Assembly: GCA_030445275.1 (NCBI GenBank)
Contig: JAUCSE010000012.1
Location: 1-64,000 of the forward strand
Length of the DNA: 64,000 nucleotides
Direction: 5' to 3'
DNA from: Mucilaginibacter sp.
Lineage (GTDB): Bacteria; Bacteroidota; Bacteroidia; Sphingobacteriales; Sphingobacteriaceae
The position numbers were made by a program, and so were the translations under genes. Shown in pieces: positions 1-8,598 of the stretch (its first letter is position 1; every line of letters begins with the position of its first letter). The notes under the pieces were generated by a model that was not told the DNA's origin, did no database searches, and worked only from the letters and a program-made list of their open reading frames with translations.

Positions 1-87
1 TCAGCCCCTTTTTCTTTGATGTATTCGGATAAGTGGTGGAGAGCATTTTCGTACAGACGATTCTCAGCAACTCTATTTTACTTGTAA
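1..87 (+). other. possible gene end cut by the window edge
   Basis: Frame 1 on the plus strand is open from the first base to a TAA at 85-87, and a strong plus-strand hairpin terminator follows at 122-147, so a plus-strand transcript probably ends here. The minus strand also shows a 22-codon protein-like stretch with no ATG, GTG or TTG start before an in-frame stop. The 3' end of a protein gene or of an RNA gene are both possible. I cannot name a product. Confidence 0.2.
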
Positions 88-121
88 AGCTACCGCTTTA
101 AATTAAAAGGACTTTTTCAGT

Positions 122-147
122 GCCCTCTGAATCAGCGGGCCTTTTTT
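122..147 (+). terminator. intrinsic terminator
   Basis: The arms GCCC/GGGC enclose a CTG-AAT-CAG inner stem, followed directly by CTTTTTT. The U-tract is on the plus strand only, so it ends a transcript entering from the left edge of the window. Confidence 0.7.
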
Positions 148-461
148 ATGCGCCAGGTATTTTTTGTTATACATACCCCCTATTATTATAAAAAATCTTA
201 TAATAATATACATATGTTTAACTATTTTCTATACATATTAAACTACTAAAGTAAGTTTTTTTAGCTATTTACAGCCTTGTTTATATCAAAAACTATCACA
301 CTTTACCTTAAAAATAACAACACCGTAAGTGATTAGCTATCAAGGTATTAATATATTTAATACACTAATAATATATATATATTCAGATATTTTACCCTTA
401 CTGGCACATGTATTGTTAATAATAAGCTATCAAAATTTACCTAAAATTAAAAAACAACACT
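148..461. other. AT-rich intergenic region upstream of the barrel gene
   Basis: About 310 bases of strongly AT-rich DNA between the left-edge terminator and the outer-membrane barrel gene at 462. It must hold that gene's promoter, but I see no convincing TAnnTTTG -7 box. The A-rich stretch just before the ATG is typical of Bacteroidota translation initiation regions. No further gene is visible. Confidence 0.4.
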
Positions 462-1043
462 ATGAAAAAGTTTACATTATTAGCGGTATTGGCATTTGTC
501 GGAATTGGCTTTACCGCGAATGCGCAAATTCAAAAAGGAAATGTTTTAATGGGTGGCGATATTGGTAACTTTTCGCTGGGCCTAAACGGCTCCAAAAATT
601 TCACTATGGATCTTACCCCCAAAGTGGCGTGGTTTGTTAAAGACAACGTTGCCCTGGGTGCCTATGGTAAATTGGGCCTTGCAACAGCTAAAGGAGCGGG
701 TACAGATGTAACTTACGGAGTAGGTGCATTAGGCCGTTACTACACCGGATCAGATGTTGAGGTATTAAAACATGGCCGTATATTTGGTGAAGCAACTGTT
801 GGTATCGGAGGTCACAATCCAAGTGGAGCGGGTGGTTCAACAAATGGTTTAGATTTTAGTTTTGGCCCTGGGTTTGCTTATTTTATTACACCAAGCATTG
901 GTTTAGAAACTTTACTAAAATATAACGGGACAGCTGGTTTTGGTAGTTTAGGTTACCAGAACAAACTGACTTTAGATTTTGGTTTCCAGATCTATTTGCC
1001 AGGAAAAAGCACTTTAAGCAAAGTGAAGAGCGATGTAAGGTAA
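462..1043 (+). CDS. outer-membrane beta-barrel protein
   Basis: A 193-residue protein. Residues 1-21 are a clear Sec signal peptide (MKKF start, hydrophobic core, cut after TANA before Q22). The rest is glycine- and aromatic-rich, with alternating polar and hydrophobic stretches typical of small 8-stranded barrels of the OmpW/PorT-like 'outer membrane beta-barrel' class. The start is fixed by the signal peptide. The gene stands alone and is closed by a bidirectional terminator at 1062-1094. It probably sits in the outer membrane; ligand and role are unknown. Confidence 0.8.
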   Translation: MKKFTLLAVLAFVGIGFTANAQIQKGNVLMGGDIGNFSLGLNGSKNFTMDLTPKVAWFVKDNVALGAYGKLGLATAKGAGTDVTYGVGALGRYYTGSDVEVLKHGRIFGEATVGIGGHNPSGAGGSTNGLDFSFGPGFAYFITPSIGLETLLKYNGTAGFGSLGYQNKLTLDFGFQIYLPGKSTLSKVKSDVR

Positions 1044-1061
1044 TAAGTTCGCATTTTATAG

Positions 1062-1094
1062 AAAAAGCCAGGCGTATATTGCCTGGCTTTTTTT
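1062..1094. terminator. bidirectional intrinsic terminator
   Basis: A near-perfect hairpin (AAAAAGCCAGGC paired with GCCTGGCTTTTT, 7-nt loop) flanked by A- and T-runs. It lies between the convergent barrel gene (ending 1043) and the M16 gene (ending 1120), so it can serve both. Confidence 0.85.
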
Positions 1095-1119
1095 AACCTT
1101 ACTTTTTAACTCAGCCGTG

Positions 1120-2457
1120 TTAATGGCTAACCGGATTGTCCCCTTTATTTAAAGTGCCGTTGATATATAATACCTGGTTTACTTTTTTAGGATCGCCCTG
1201 GTACACCCATACAATATTATTGATGTACTTACGGAAAGCATCGCTTACCTCTTCAAGTGTTAATTTCTTAACATCATCAACCAGTGTTAATGAACGTTTC
1301 CAGTTATTAAACAACACTTCATTTGATGCTATAGAAAATGCCTGCGCGCTGTTGGTTTCGTTTTTATAATAAAAACCGGTAAGGTAGGTGATCTTCATAT
1401 TAGCAACCTCCTCGGCCTTAAAACCTTCTGTCTTTATTTTGTCAACCAGCTTGTCAAATACCGCAATGTATTTATCTGGTTGCGTAGTTGATACCGAGAA
1501 TTTGGCAACCGATGTTTGCCCAACACTAAACCAGGCCTGTGGCGCGTAGGATAAACCGTTGTTGGTGCGTACATCTAAAAAGTGGCGGTTGGCAAATATG
1601 CGCATGGCCACATTAAATGCATCAAAATCAGCAGTGCCGGGTTGTGGGCCGCTGGTAATACCTTCTACGTAGTTGGTAGCCAGATCTCTTGATTCAGCAT
1701 TAAATGAGTTTTTATATACCCTGAAGAATGACTTTTTAAACTCAAACGCAGGGCCTTGTTTTATGCCGCTAAGCATCGCCTTCACTTTGGCTTCAATTGC
1801 CGCCTTATCCAGATCGGCCACTACAACAATCACCAGGCGCGACCGTGTCAATATGGATTGATAATAAGCTTTAGTTTCTTCAGGAGTCAGCTTGCTTACA
1901 ATATCAACCGTACCATTAGGATCTTTGGCATAATCACGATTGGCGAAAGCTACCTTGTTGGCCAATTTATCAATGGCATTATCCGGTTGCGAATCTGCCT
2001 GCTTAATGTTATTGATGGCATCCTGTTTTATACGGGCAAATTCTTTGGCATCAAAACGTGGCTGAGTTAATGCCTCAACATATAAGGGCCATACAATATC
2101 AAAATCGCTTTTAATACAGTTCATCCTTAATATGGAGTAATTTTTATTACTACTGCCGTCAACTGTGGCGCTTACCTTATCCAGCTGATCTTTAAAGCTA
2201 TTTTTATCGTGCTTTATAGTTCCGCATTCGGTAAGTGCACTCATGGCCATCGATTCGATACCCATTTTATCGGCTTTGTAATTTTGTACACCGCCTTTTA
2301 TAATGGTTTGTATCTCTACAATATCGTTACCGCTTGGCTGCACAATTACCTTTACGCCATCAACCGAGGTTTCATAAGCTTTATTTTGTGCCTGTACCGT
2401 TTTTATATTTCCTATCGCCGCTGCAATTAACAGGGTGAATACATATTTCTTCATCAT
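1120..2457 (-). CDS. M16 family peptidase, inactive-type subunit
   Basis: A 445-residue protein with an N-terminal Sec signal (cut near VQAQ). The M16 (pitrilysin/insulinase/MPP) fold is recognisable, but the zinc motif HxxEH is absent: its place is taken by a sequence around GIESMAMSALTECG. The C-terminal half keeps the Arg/Tyr signature of the substrate-binding subunit (VRTNNGLSYAP). It follows the active subunit gene by 14 bases on the same strand. By analogy with two-subunit M16 peptidases, the pair probably forms a periplasmic heterodimer in which this partner shapes the substrate chamber. Substrates are unknown. Confidence 0.85.
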   Translation of the reverse strand: MMKKYVFTLLIAAAIGNIKTVQAQNKAYETSVDGVKVIVQPSGNDIVEIQTIIKGGVQNYKADKMGIESMAMSALTECGTIKHDKNSFKDQLDKVSATVDGSSNKNYSILRMNCIKSDFDIVWPLYVEALTQPRFDAKEFARIKQDAINNIKQADSQPDNAIDKLANKVAFANRDYAKDPNGTVDIVSKLTPEETKAYYQSILTRSRLVIVVVADLDKAAIEAKVKAMLSGIKQGPAFEFKKSFFRVYKNSFNAESRDLATNYVEGITSGPQPGTADFDAFNVAMRIFANRHFLDVRTNNGLSYAPQAWFSVGQTSVAKFSVSTTQPDKYIAVFDKLVDKIKTEGFKAEEVANMKITYLTGFYYKNETNSAQAFSIASNEVLFNNWKRSLTLVDDVKKLTLEEVSDAFRKYINNIVWVYQGDPKKVNQVLYINGTLNKGDNPVSH

Positions 2458-2471
2458 GATAAGATTTAATT

Positions 2472-3851
2472 TTACTTAGCTACAAAAAATGAAGCTACAT
2501 TTTGTTGTTTACTTAATTCTGGTGCTATAATAATACCTGCAGCATAAGGTTTACCCACAATATAGGTATTCAGGTACTTTTGTATATCGGCACGCGTTAC
2601 TTTTTGATAATTACTATCTAAGTCGGTATAAAAATCAAGCGAAGTACTGCACCACTGGGAGCTCAACTGACTGGCAAAAGTTGATGGCTTTTCTTTTTGG
2701 TGAATGCTGTTACGTAACAAAATAGCTTTGGCATCGCTTAACTGCTCGTCGGTAAAATAATCGGCATTTGCCCACTGGCCTATCTGGTTAATGAACTCAG
2801 CATAACATTCCTTTAGTTTATTAGGATTAGGTGTTATATAAATATCAACCGGCCCAACAAACCTGCTGGTGGTATAACCCACATAAGCGCCGCTGGCCAG
2901 TCCTTTATCTACCAATGCCTGTTGAAACTTTGATGAATTTAACCCAACAATGGTCGAAAACACATCAGCAGCAACTGTTGAGGCTGAATCAGTTAAATAA
3001 GACGGTCCCTGCCAGGAGAACTGCATGTTAGGTGTTTGGGCAATGGTAGCTTCCTTGATAAAATACTCGCTTTTGGTTAATGGTTTAAAAGGCGGTATAG
3101 GATATTTTTCATGCGGATTAAAGCCGCTGCTGGCCCAATCGCCAAATATACTTTCGGCCAAAGCAAAAGCCGCGTCATGTTTTACATCGCCGCAAATAGT
3201 AAGTAAACTGTTGTTCGGAAAGTAATACTTGTTTTTGATTATCATCATCTTCTCGGGGGTGGCTGTGTTGATCACTTCATGTACCCCGATAGGGTTTTTA
3301 CGAGTGATCAAATCGCCCCAAAGCTTTTGTTGTATACCATACCATAGCTGAAAACCCGGATCGCTCTCCGCACGCTGAAACTCGCCATCAACTACAGGGC
3401 GTTCCTTTTTCATGTCCTCTTCGCGGTATATCGGGAACCGAATAGCTGCATTCATGAATTTTAAGCCTGCCTTAAGACTATCGCGGTCAAAAGTAAAAAA
3501 ATAGTTTACCCGCTCCACATCTGTTGTTCCATTCCAAATGGCGCCTAATTCCTGTGTGCGTTTTAAAAAAGCTTCCTGGTTGGGATAATCCTTGTTGGCC
3601 TTAAAAAACATGTGCTCAAAAAGGTGCGATAAACCGCTAAATTCGGGTCCTTCGGTATAGGCTCCGTTTTTTACAGCAATTTCAATGGTTGCCAGCGGCA
3701 CCTTGCTGTTTTCAATAACTACCACTTCCAATCCGTTTGAAAGCTTTTTCCAGAAGTAGCCTTCCGGCAACCGGGGTTGTGCTATTGCAAAGCAAAAGCT
3801 AAACACCCCCGCAACACTTAGTGTTAAAGTTTTGATAAAGTTTCGGGTCAT
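2472..3851 (-). CDS. M16 family zinc peptidase, active subunit
   Basis: A 459-residue secreted protein (signal peptide about residues 1-25, cut before QPRLPEG). It has the inverted zinc motif H76-L-F-E79-H80 of M16 peptidases and the third ligand E157 in VVDGEFQRAE, at the usual spacing of about 77 residues after E79. The catalytic machinery is therefore complete. It is the first gene of a two-gene operon with the inactive subunit 14 bases downstream. A periplasmic role in degrading peptides or misfolded protein is likely; the substrate cannot be read from the sequence. Confidence 0.9.
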   Translation of the reverse strand: MTRNFIKTLTLSVAGVFSFCFAIAQPRLPEGYFWKKLSNGLEVVVIENSKVPLATIEIAVKNGAYTEGPEFSGLSHLFEHMFFKANKDYPNQEAFLKRTQELGAIWNGTTDVERVNYFFTFDRDSLKAGLKFMNAAIRFPIYREEDMKKERPVVDGEFQRAESDPGFQLWYGIQQKLWGDLITRKNPIGVHEVINTATPEKMMIIKNKYYFPNNSLLTICGDVKHDAAFALAESIFGDWASSGFNPHEKYPIPPFKPLTKSEYFIKEATIAQTPNMQFSWQGPSYLTDSASTVAADVFSTIVGLNSSKFQQALVDKGLASGAYVGYTTSRFVGPVDIYITPNPNKLKECYAEFINQIGQWANADYFTDEQLSDAKAILLRNSIHQKEKPSTFASQLSSQWCSTSLDFYTDLDSNYQKVTRADIQKYLNTYIVGKPYAAGIIIAPELSKQQNVASFFVAK

Positions 3852-4013
3852 ATACTTATAATATTTTAAACACTATAAATATAATCGGTATATTCTATAA
3901 ACGCGAAGATTTTGATCTGTTTGAATTAATTTTTTAGTTACACCTATACGTAAAGTGATTTTCGCACATTACGCCAATGACCTGCCTGTTTCTCAGGCTC
4001 AACTCAATAATAT

Positions 4014-4712
4014 TTAAATGCCTGATTTGATACTATTATATGGCACCCCCAGATCGTCAATGGAGTATTGGGTGAGTACACTATCCTTTAATGTGATATA
4101 GTCGCCCCGGTGTGTTACCAGCAGTTTTTCGAAGCCATCCTTATTGTCGCGCAGAGGTACCGTTGCCGAAACAACCTTGCCGGCAGTATCCAGCTCAATA
4201 ATGTATAATTCGTTCTTGGGGTCATTAGCCTCGGTAAAAGGGATAATAACCGTTTCATTATAATCGTCAACAAAACGACCCAGGATGTTTTTACCGGCTA
4301 CTTCCTTAGGATTTAAGCCAAGCAGTTGTTTGGCGATTTGTCTTGACAGTCCAGTAATTTGCAGTCGTACTGCATTCCCATCAGCATCCTTCAAGGTATC
4401 CTGCGCGGTAGACTTATCCTTATTGGGATATTTGGCTATGGCGTAAAAATTATTGTCGCCAGTGTTTTTATCATTATGCCCGGGTAGTAAATAGCAAAGT
4501 TGCAGGTTTGTTAATGCAGCGCTATCATCCTTAATTTTTGCGGCTATGCTCAGCAATTCGGTTTGGCTTAAACGCTGGTTGATATTAACAATAAGCTTAC
4601 TGGCTGTATCGCTTTTAACCAGTTTTGATATGGCATAATGCGGTACTTCTCTTTTTTTAGTACAACCAACAACTACCAGCATCACTATTAAACAAAGCAG
4701 AAAATTTTTCAT
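4014..4712 (-). CDS. hypothetical lipoprotein
   Basis: A 232-residue protein with an N-terminal lipoprotein signal: a hydrophobic run followed by VVVGC, making Cys17 the likely lipidated residue. The mature part is hydrophilic, with no motif I recognise. It is a single gene with AT-rich flanks. Location is probably periplasmic, anchored to the inner or outer membrane. Function is unknown; relatives are expected mainly in Sphingobacteriaceae. Confidence 0.7.
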   Translation of the reverse strand: MKNFLLCLIVMLVVVGCTKKREVPHYAISKLVKSDTASKLIVNINQRLSQTELLSIAAKIKDDSAALTNLQLCYLLPGHNDKNTGDNNFYAIAKYPNKDKSTAQDTLKDADGNAVRLQITGLSRQIAKQLLGLNPKEVAGKNILGRFVDDYNETVIIPFTEANDPKNELYIIELDTAGKVVSATVPLRDNKDGFEKLLVTHRGDYITLKDSVLTQYSIDDLGVPYNSIKSGI

Positions 4713-4854
4713 AATATTAAATAAAGCTGCAAAGGTAACCGTTGATTTGGATGATTGGTATTATTTAGCCAATTTTGACCGTTGATTGATTTGATTACGT
4801 TGATTTTTCACTGTTTTTAATTTTAATTGGTGTTCAAGAGGGCTTCGCCGTTTC

Positions 4855-4911
4855 GCTGATTTTTGTCTGAACCGGGATTTATCCGATTCCAGGATTCTCA
4901 GGATTTTGACT
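4855..4911. repeat. dispersed repeat-like sequence
   Basis: Contains TTTGTCTGAACCGGGATTTA followed by a TCC/AGGATT-rich tail. This wording resembles a non-coding dispersed repeat I recall from many Bacteroidota genomes. Only one copy is in this window, so the family assignment rests on recall. It is followed by more reiterated 'aatcctt'-type words up to the ubiD stop codon. Confidence 0.4.
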
Positions 4912-4977
4912 TCCTGTTTTTTATTTCCAGTCCTTTATCCTTGCTCTTTTTATCCCCAAATCCTTGTTCCCCAAGTC

Positions 4978-6822
4978 CTAAATTATTCCATACAAGGCTC
5001 CGTCTTTTTCGCCCATTTTATCAACCAGCTTTTCAACTTCGGGATCTTTTTCCAATACGGGGGCATGGTGTGGTTTAATGCGAGCATCAATAATAAGCGG
5101 CCCTGTACAACCCCAGTGCTTATGCTCCGTAAAACTGCCTATGCCATATATATCATGCGATGGGTTGCTGCGGGTAAAGGTTATCCAAACAAAGTTATTA
5201 ACGTTTTCGGCAGCAAAGGCGGCATCATCACAAAGCACGATCAGGGGTAAACCGCTCAACTCTTCTTCCTCCTCTTTTAGTCTGTACTCCATAATGCTGA
5301 TGATGTTGTCGATATCTTGATGATGCACCTGTTTTGGCACTTCCACCATTAACACCCCGGGAATAGCCATTTGGTAGTTACTAACCGGCTTGGGTAAATC
5401 AAACCATGATGGCAATTCTGTCCACAGTTGGCGTTTAATATCGCCGGCTACGGTAATAGCCACCTTACTGCCCGTATTTAATCCGTCGCCGCTGTAGTCA
5501 AGGGTATCAATAGTGGTACGGGTATAAAAATGCAGATCGCGGGTAAAATCAACCCGTTGCAGTATGTGATTTAAAAACACTTCAATATTGTTAACATCCA
5601 GAGCAGGATCATCTTCCTGCGCGGCTATCAACAAGTATTTAGCTAAACTCAACTGACTTTTGCCCAATATATGATTGGCAATGGTCAATATTTCCTGTGG
5701 TTTGCGCTCTTTGATATAGGGCGTATAACGCTCGCTGCCAATGGCAAACAATAAGGGGTGCACACCCGCAGCATCAACCGCGTTAACAGCATGCAGGCCG
5801 GGGATTTCTTTAGGTATAGCAGCCCCACTGATCTCATGGATCAGCGCCCCAAAGCTGGTATCCTCTTGCGGTGGTCTGCCCACCACTGTGAACGACCATA
5901 TAGCATCTTTACGGTGATATACATTATGCACTTTTAGCAACGGAAACGGATGTTTCAAGCTATAATACCCCAGGTGATCGCCAAATGGGCCTTCAGGCTT
6001 ATTTTCCATTGGCATTACCGTTCCGGTGATCACAAAATCGGCATCTGCAGAAATACAGAAACCTTCATCATCATAAAAATAACGGAACCGGCGATTACCC
6101 AAAGCCCCGGCAAAGGTCATTTCAGATAAGCCCTCAGGCAGGGGCATTACTGCGGCCACCGGGTGCGACGGCGGGCCGCCTACAAATATGCTCACTTTTA
6201 GGGGTTGCCCTTTCGCGTTTGCCTTGGTTTGATGCACGCCTATACCTCTGTGCAGTTGATAATGTAACCCTATTTCCTGGTTTAAAATATAATCGTTACC
6301 GGCCAGCTGAATGCGGTACATACCCAGGTTAGCATCCATAATACCGGGTTTATCGGCATCTTCGGTATAAACCTGCGGCATGGTTACAAAGGGGCCACCA
6401 TCCATTGGCCAGTTTACTATCTGGGGTATATCGCTGATCTGGCAGCGGCCGAAATTGATAGGTGCCCCTGTTTTACTTTTCATAGGCAGAGCCGATAAGG
6501 CAGTAAGACCTACCCCTGCATATTTGAATGGGTGTTTGACGGCTCTTATGGGATCATTCTTGAGCTCAACCAGGGTTTTGATCTTATCCAGCGTATCCCT
6601 GAAAATGAACTTTGAGCGTTCAAGCGTACCAAAAAGATTGGATACTGCGGGGAATTTACTGCCCTTTACATTTTCGAACAATATTGCCGGACCCTGGTTT
6701 TCAAACACCCGCAAATGAATGGCCGCCATTTGCAAGTATGGATCAACCTGCTCCTTAATACGTATCAGATGACCATTTTTTTCAAGATCGGCAATACAGG
6801 CCTGTAAACTTTTATAACCCAT
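4978..6822 (-). CDS. ubiD: UbiD family decarboxylase
   Basis: A 614-residue homologue of UbiD, the prenylated-FMN-dependent decarboxylase family acting on aromatic acids in ubiquinone or menaquinone synthesis. The hallmark segment EGPFGDHLGYYS, with the active-site glutamate region, is present, as is the upstream NQEIGLHYQLHRG stretch in the cofactor pocket region. The length matches the long (about 600-residue) UbiD type of Bacteroidota. These bacteria use menaquinone, so a role there is the natural inference, but the exact substrate is not visible. No UbiX-type flavin prenyltransferase is adjacent. Confidence 0.85.
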   Translation of the reverse strand: MGYKSLQACIADLEKNGHLIRIKEQVDPYLQMAAIHLRVFENQGPAILFENVKGSKFPAVSNLFGTLERSKFIFRDTLDKIKTLVELKNDPIRAVKHPFKYAGVGLTALSALPMKSKTGAPINFGRCQISDIPQIVNWPMDGGPFVTMPQVYTEDADKPGIMDANLGMYRIQLAGNDYILNQEIGLHYQLHRGIGVHQTKANAKGQPLKVSIFVGGPPSHPVAAVMPLPEGLSEMTFAGALGNRRFRYFYDDEGFCISADADFVITGTVMPMENKPEGPFGDHLGYYSLKHPFPLLKVHNVYHRKDAIWSFTVVGRPPQEDTSFGALIHEISGAAIPKEIPGLHAVNAVDAAGVHPLLFAIGSERYTPYIKERKPQEILTIANHILGKSQLSLAKYLLIAAQEDDPALDVNNIEVFLNHILQRVDFTRDLHFYTRTTIDTLDYSGDGLNTGSKVAITVAGDIKRQLWTELPSWFDLPKPVSNYQMAIPGVLMVEVPKQVHHQDIDNIISIMEYRLKEEEEELSGLPLIVLCDDAAFAAENVNNFVWITFTRSNPSHDIYGIGSFTEHKHWGCTGPLIIDARIKPHHAPVLEKDPEVEKLVDKMGEKDGALYGII

Positions 6823-6841
6823 GCACGAAAGTAAGAAATTT

Positions 6842-6985
6842 AGTCATTGGGCATTTAGTAACTAAGTCATTTTTACTTTCCGGTCATATATTTAATCGTC
6901 AGGTCATTAAGTCGTTTGTTATTTTGTCTGTAGATAATATAGACATTTTCAATACGTAATGTCTTTATAATTCAATGACTTAAAT
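6842..6985. repeat. GTCATT-word intergenic repeat
   Basis: The ubiD-tauE intergenic region is filled with reiterated GTCATT/AAGTCATT words on one side and the complementary AATGACTTAAATGA on the other, allowing an imperfect long hairpin. The same words recur at 7880-7943 and in the 8-bp tandem array at 16671-16758. It contains no coding potential. Confidence 0.5.
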
Positions 6986-7026
6986 GATCAAATTTTACTA
7001 CTTTCGCAGTTCAATTTTGGCTGCAA

Positions 7027-7866
7027 ATGATGTCGGTAATAGTACTTACGTTAATCATATTTATCGGCTCGTATTTTGCGGGTTTATTAGGTTCATTAAC
7101 CGGTTTGGGTGGTGGTTTTGTTATTATACCGCTATTAACCCTGCTGTTACATGTTGATATCCATTATGCTATTGGTGCATCACTGGTATCGGTAATTGCC
7201 ACCTCATCGGGCTCGGCGGCAGCGTATGTAAAAGAAGGGATCACCAATATAAGGTTGGGCATGTTTCTTGAAATTGCCACTACCGCAGGCGCCATGGTTG
7301 GTGCATTGATAGCCGTTTATATACCAACAAGTTTTATAGCTGTTATATTTGGTATTATCCTGATTACCTCGGCTGTCATGTCGTTACGTAAAAAGGCCGA
7401 GCAAATAGTTCTGGAAAAAAATAAACTTGCCGAAACGTTAAAACTAAATAGCAGTTACCCTACAGCTAACGGAACAGTAGCCTATAGCGTAAAAAACGTG
7501 GGTGGAGGCTTTTTTATGATGCTTTTTGCCGGTATTATATCGGGCCTGCTAGGTATAGGCTCAGGTGCCTTAAAAGTATTGGCGATGGATACCGTGATGC
7601 GTATCCCCTTCAAGGTATCAACCACTACCAGTAATTTTATGATAGGCGTTACAGCCGCTGCCAGTGCCGTGGTTTACCTGCAACGGGGTTACATTGATCC
7701 GGGTTTGTCAATGCCAGTAGCTATCGGGGTTTTATTAGGGGCGCTAAGTGGGTCAAAAATATTGGTGCATACCTCCTCTTCTGGCTGGTTGCGCTGGATA
7801 TTTGCCATTGTGGTTACCTTTTTAGCATCGCAAATGATATACAACGGTTTTATGGGGAAAATATAA
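7027..7866 (+). CDS. TauE/SafE family sulfite exporter-like membrane protein
   Basis: A 279-residue integral membrane protein with about eight transmembrane helices and the two glycine-rich half-repeats of TauE/SafE (formerly DUF81) proteins: GLLGSLTGLGGGFVIIPLL at the N-terminus and GIISGLLGIGSGALKV in the second half. The family exports sulfite or sulfonate-type anions. A likely -7 box TACTTTCG lies at 6999-7006. A DUF1634 gene follows after a hairpin repeat, and that pairing is common for this family. The transported anion is unknown. Confidence 0.85.
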   Translation: MMSVIVLTLIIFIGSYFAGLLGSLTGLGGGFVIIPLLTLLLHVDIHYAIGASLVSVIATSSGSAAAYVKEGITNIRLGMFLEIATTAGAMVGALIAVYIPTSFIAVIFGIILITSAVMSLRKKAEQIVLEKNKLAETLKLNSSYPTANGTVAYSVKNVGGGFFMMLFAGIISGLLGIGSGALKVLAMDTVMRIPFKVSTTTSNFMIGVTAAASAVVYLQRGYIDPGLSMPVAIGVLLGALSGSKILVHTSSSGWLRWIFAIVVTFLASQMIYNGFMGKI

Positions 7867-7879
7867 TTTCAATCATCGG

Positions 7880-7943
7880 GTCATTAAGTCATTGATTGAT
7901 GATTAATGCAAAAATGACCTAATGACACCAATGACTTAATGAC
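7880..7943. repeat. inverted repeat with perfect 15-bp arms
   Basis: The arms GTCATTAAGTCATTG (7880-7894) and CAATGACTTAATGAC (7929-7943) are exactly complementary around a 34-base AT-rich loop. The hairpin lies between the TauE and DUF1634 genes. It has no T-tract on the plus strand, so it is a repeat element rather than a classic terminator, though it could stabilise the upstream mRNA 3' end. Confidence 0.75.
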
Positions 7944-7952
7944 TGATAAAGA

Positions 7953-8333
7953 ATGAGCAGATTTAAAGATACTGATATGCAAGCCGTTATTGGATGGATA
8001 TTACGCGTTGGCGTACTGCTATCCATGAGCATCATTTTTATTGGCGGCCTGATATACTTGTACAGGCATGGGCAAGCAACTGCCAATTACCATACCTTTA
8101 AGGGTATTCCTGATTTTGTACATAGTGCACCTGGTATAATTAATGGCATAATTACTTTGCGGGGGCAGGCCATTATACAAGCAGGCATCATTTTATTGAT
8201 CGCTACACCGGTAATCCGTGTAGTATTTTCGGCCATAGGTTTTGTGCTCGAGAAAGATTACCTGTATACAGGTATTACCTTACTGGTTTTACTGATCATT
8301 TTTGCCAGCATGCTTAGCGGGCACGCCGGTTAA
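7953..8333 (+). CDS. DUF1634 membrane protein
   Basis: A 126-residue protein with three strong hydrophobic segments (about residues 13-33, 68-90 and 100-122), the middle and last separated by a short charged loop. This matches the DUF1634 family, regularly found next to TauE/SafE permeases. It lies 86 bases downstream of one here on the same strand. It may be an accessory subunit or stabiliser of the exporter; this is inferred from context only. Confidence 0.8.
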   Translation: MSRFKDTDMQAVIGWILRVGVLLSMSIIFIGGLIYLYRHGQATANYHTFKGIPDFVHSAPGIINGIITLRGQAIIQAGIILLIATPVIRVVFSAIGFVLEKDYLYTGITLLVLLIIFASMLSGHAG

Positions 8334-8373
8334 TTATTTAAAACTTTTTGGCCCTGAATATATTATAATATAT

Positions 8374-8589
8374 ATGCAAAGGCGCATGGTAGAGTCATCG
8401 GCATTAAATAGCTTAGGCTATGACCCCACGACAAAAGTTCTGGAGTTGGAGTTTAGGGATAATGGCGGTGTATGGCAGTATTTCGGCTTTCCATCAGCAG
8501 CTTATGAAAAATTTATCCAGTCCGAATCCTTGGGCCATTTTTTCACAACCAAAATAAAAGGTAAATACCCCGAACTCCGCATCCGGTAA
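8374..8589 (+). CDS. KTSC domain protein
   Basis: A 71-residue protein starting MQRRMVESSALNSLGYD. The ATG at 8374 is chosen because an upstream in-frame ATG would overlap the DUF1634 gene and add a non-conserved leader. The sequence fits the KTSC domain (short beta-rich domain with VESSALNSLGYD, LELEFRDGG, YxxF and SLGHFF motifs). Such proteins occur alone or fused to other domains; the biochemical role is unknown, although nucleic-acid links have been proposed. It may be cotranscribed with the upstream membrane pair. Confidence 0.8.
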   Translation: MQRRMVESSALNSLGYDPTTKVLELEFRDNGGVWQYFGFPSAAYEKFIQSESLGHFFTTKIKGKYPELRIR

Positions 8590-8598
8590 TTTCAGTTA

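Noticed and set aside
329..568. 79-codon frame overlapping the barrel gene start
   Set aside because: It runs into the barrel gene in another frame; the barrel frame has a clear signal peptide and barrel pattern.
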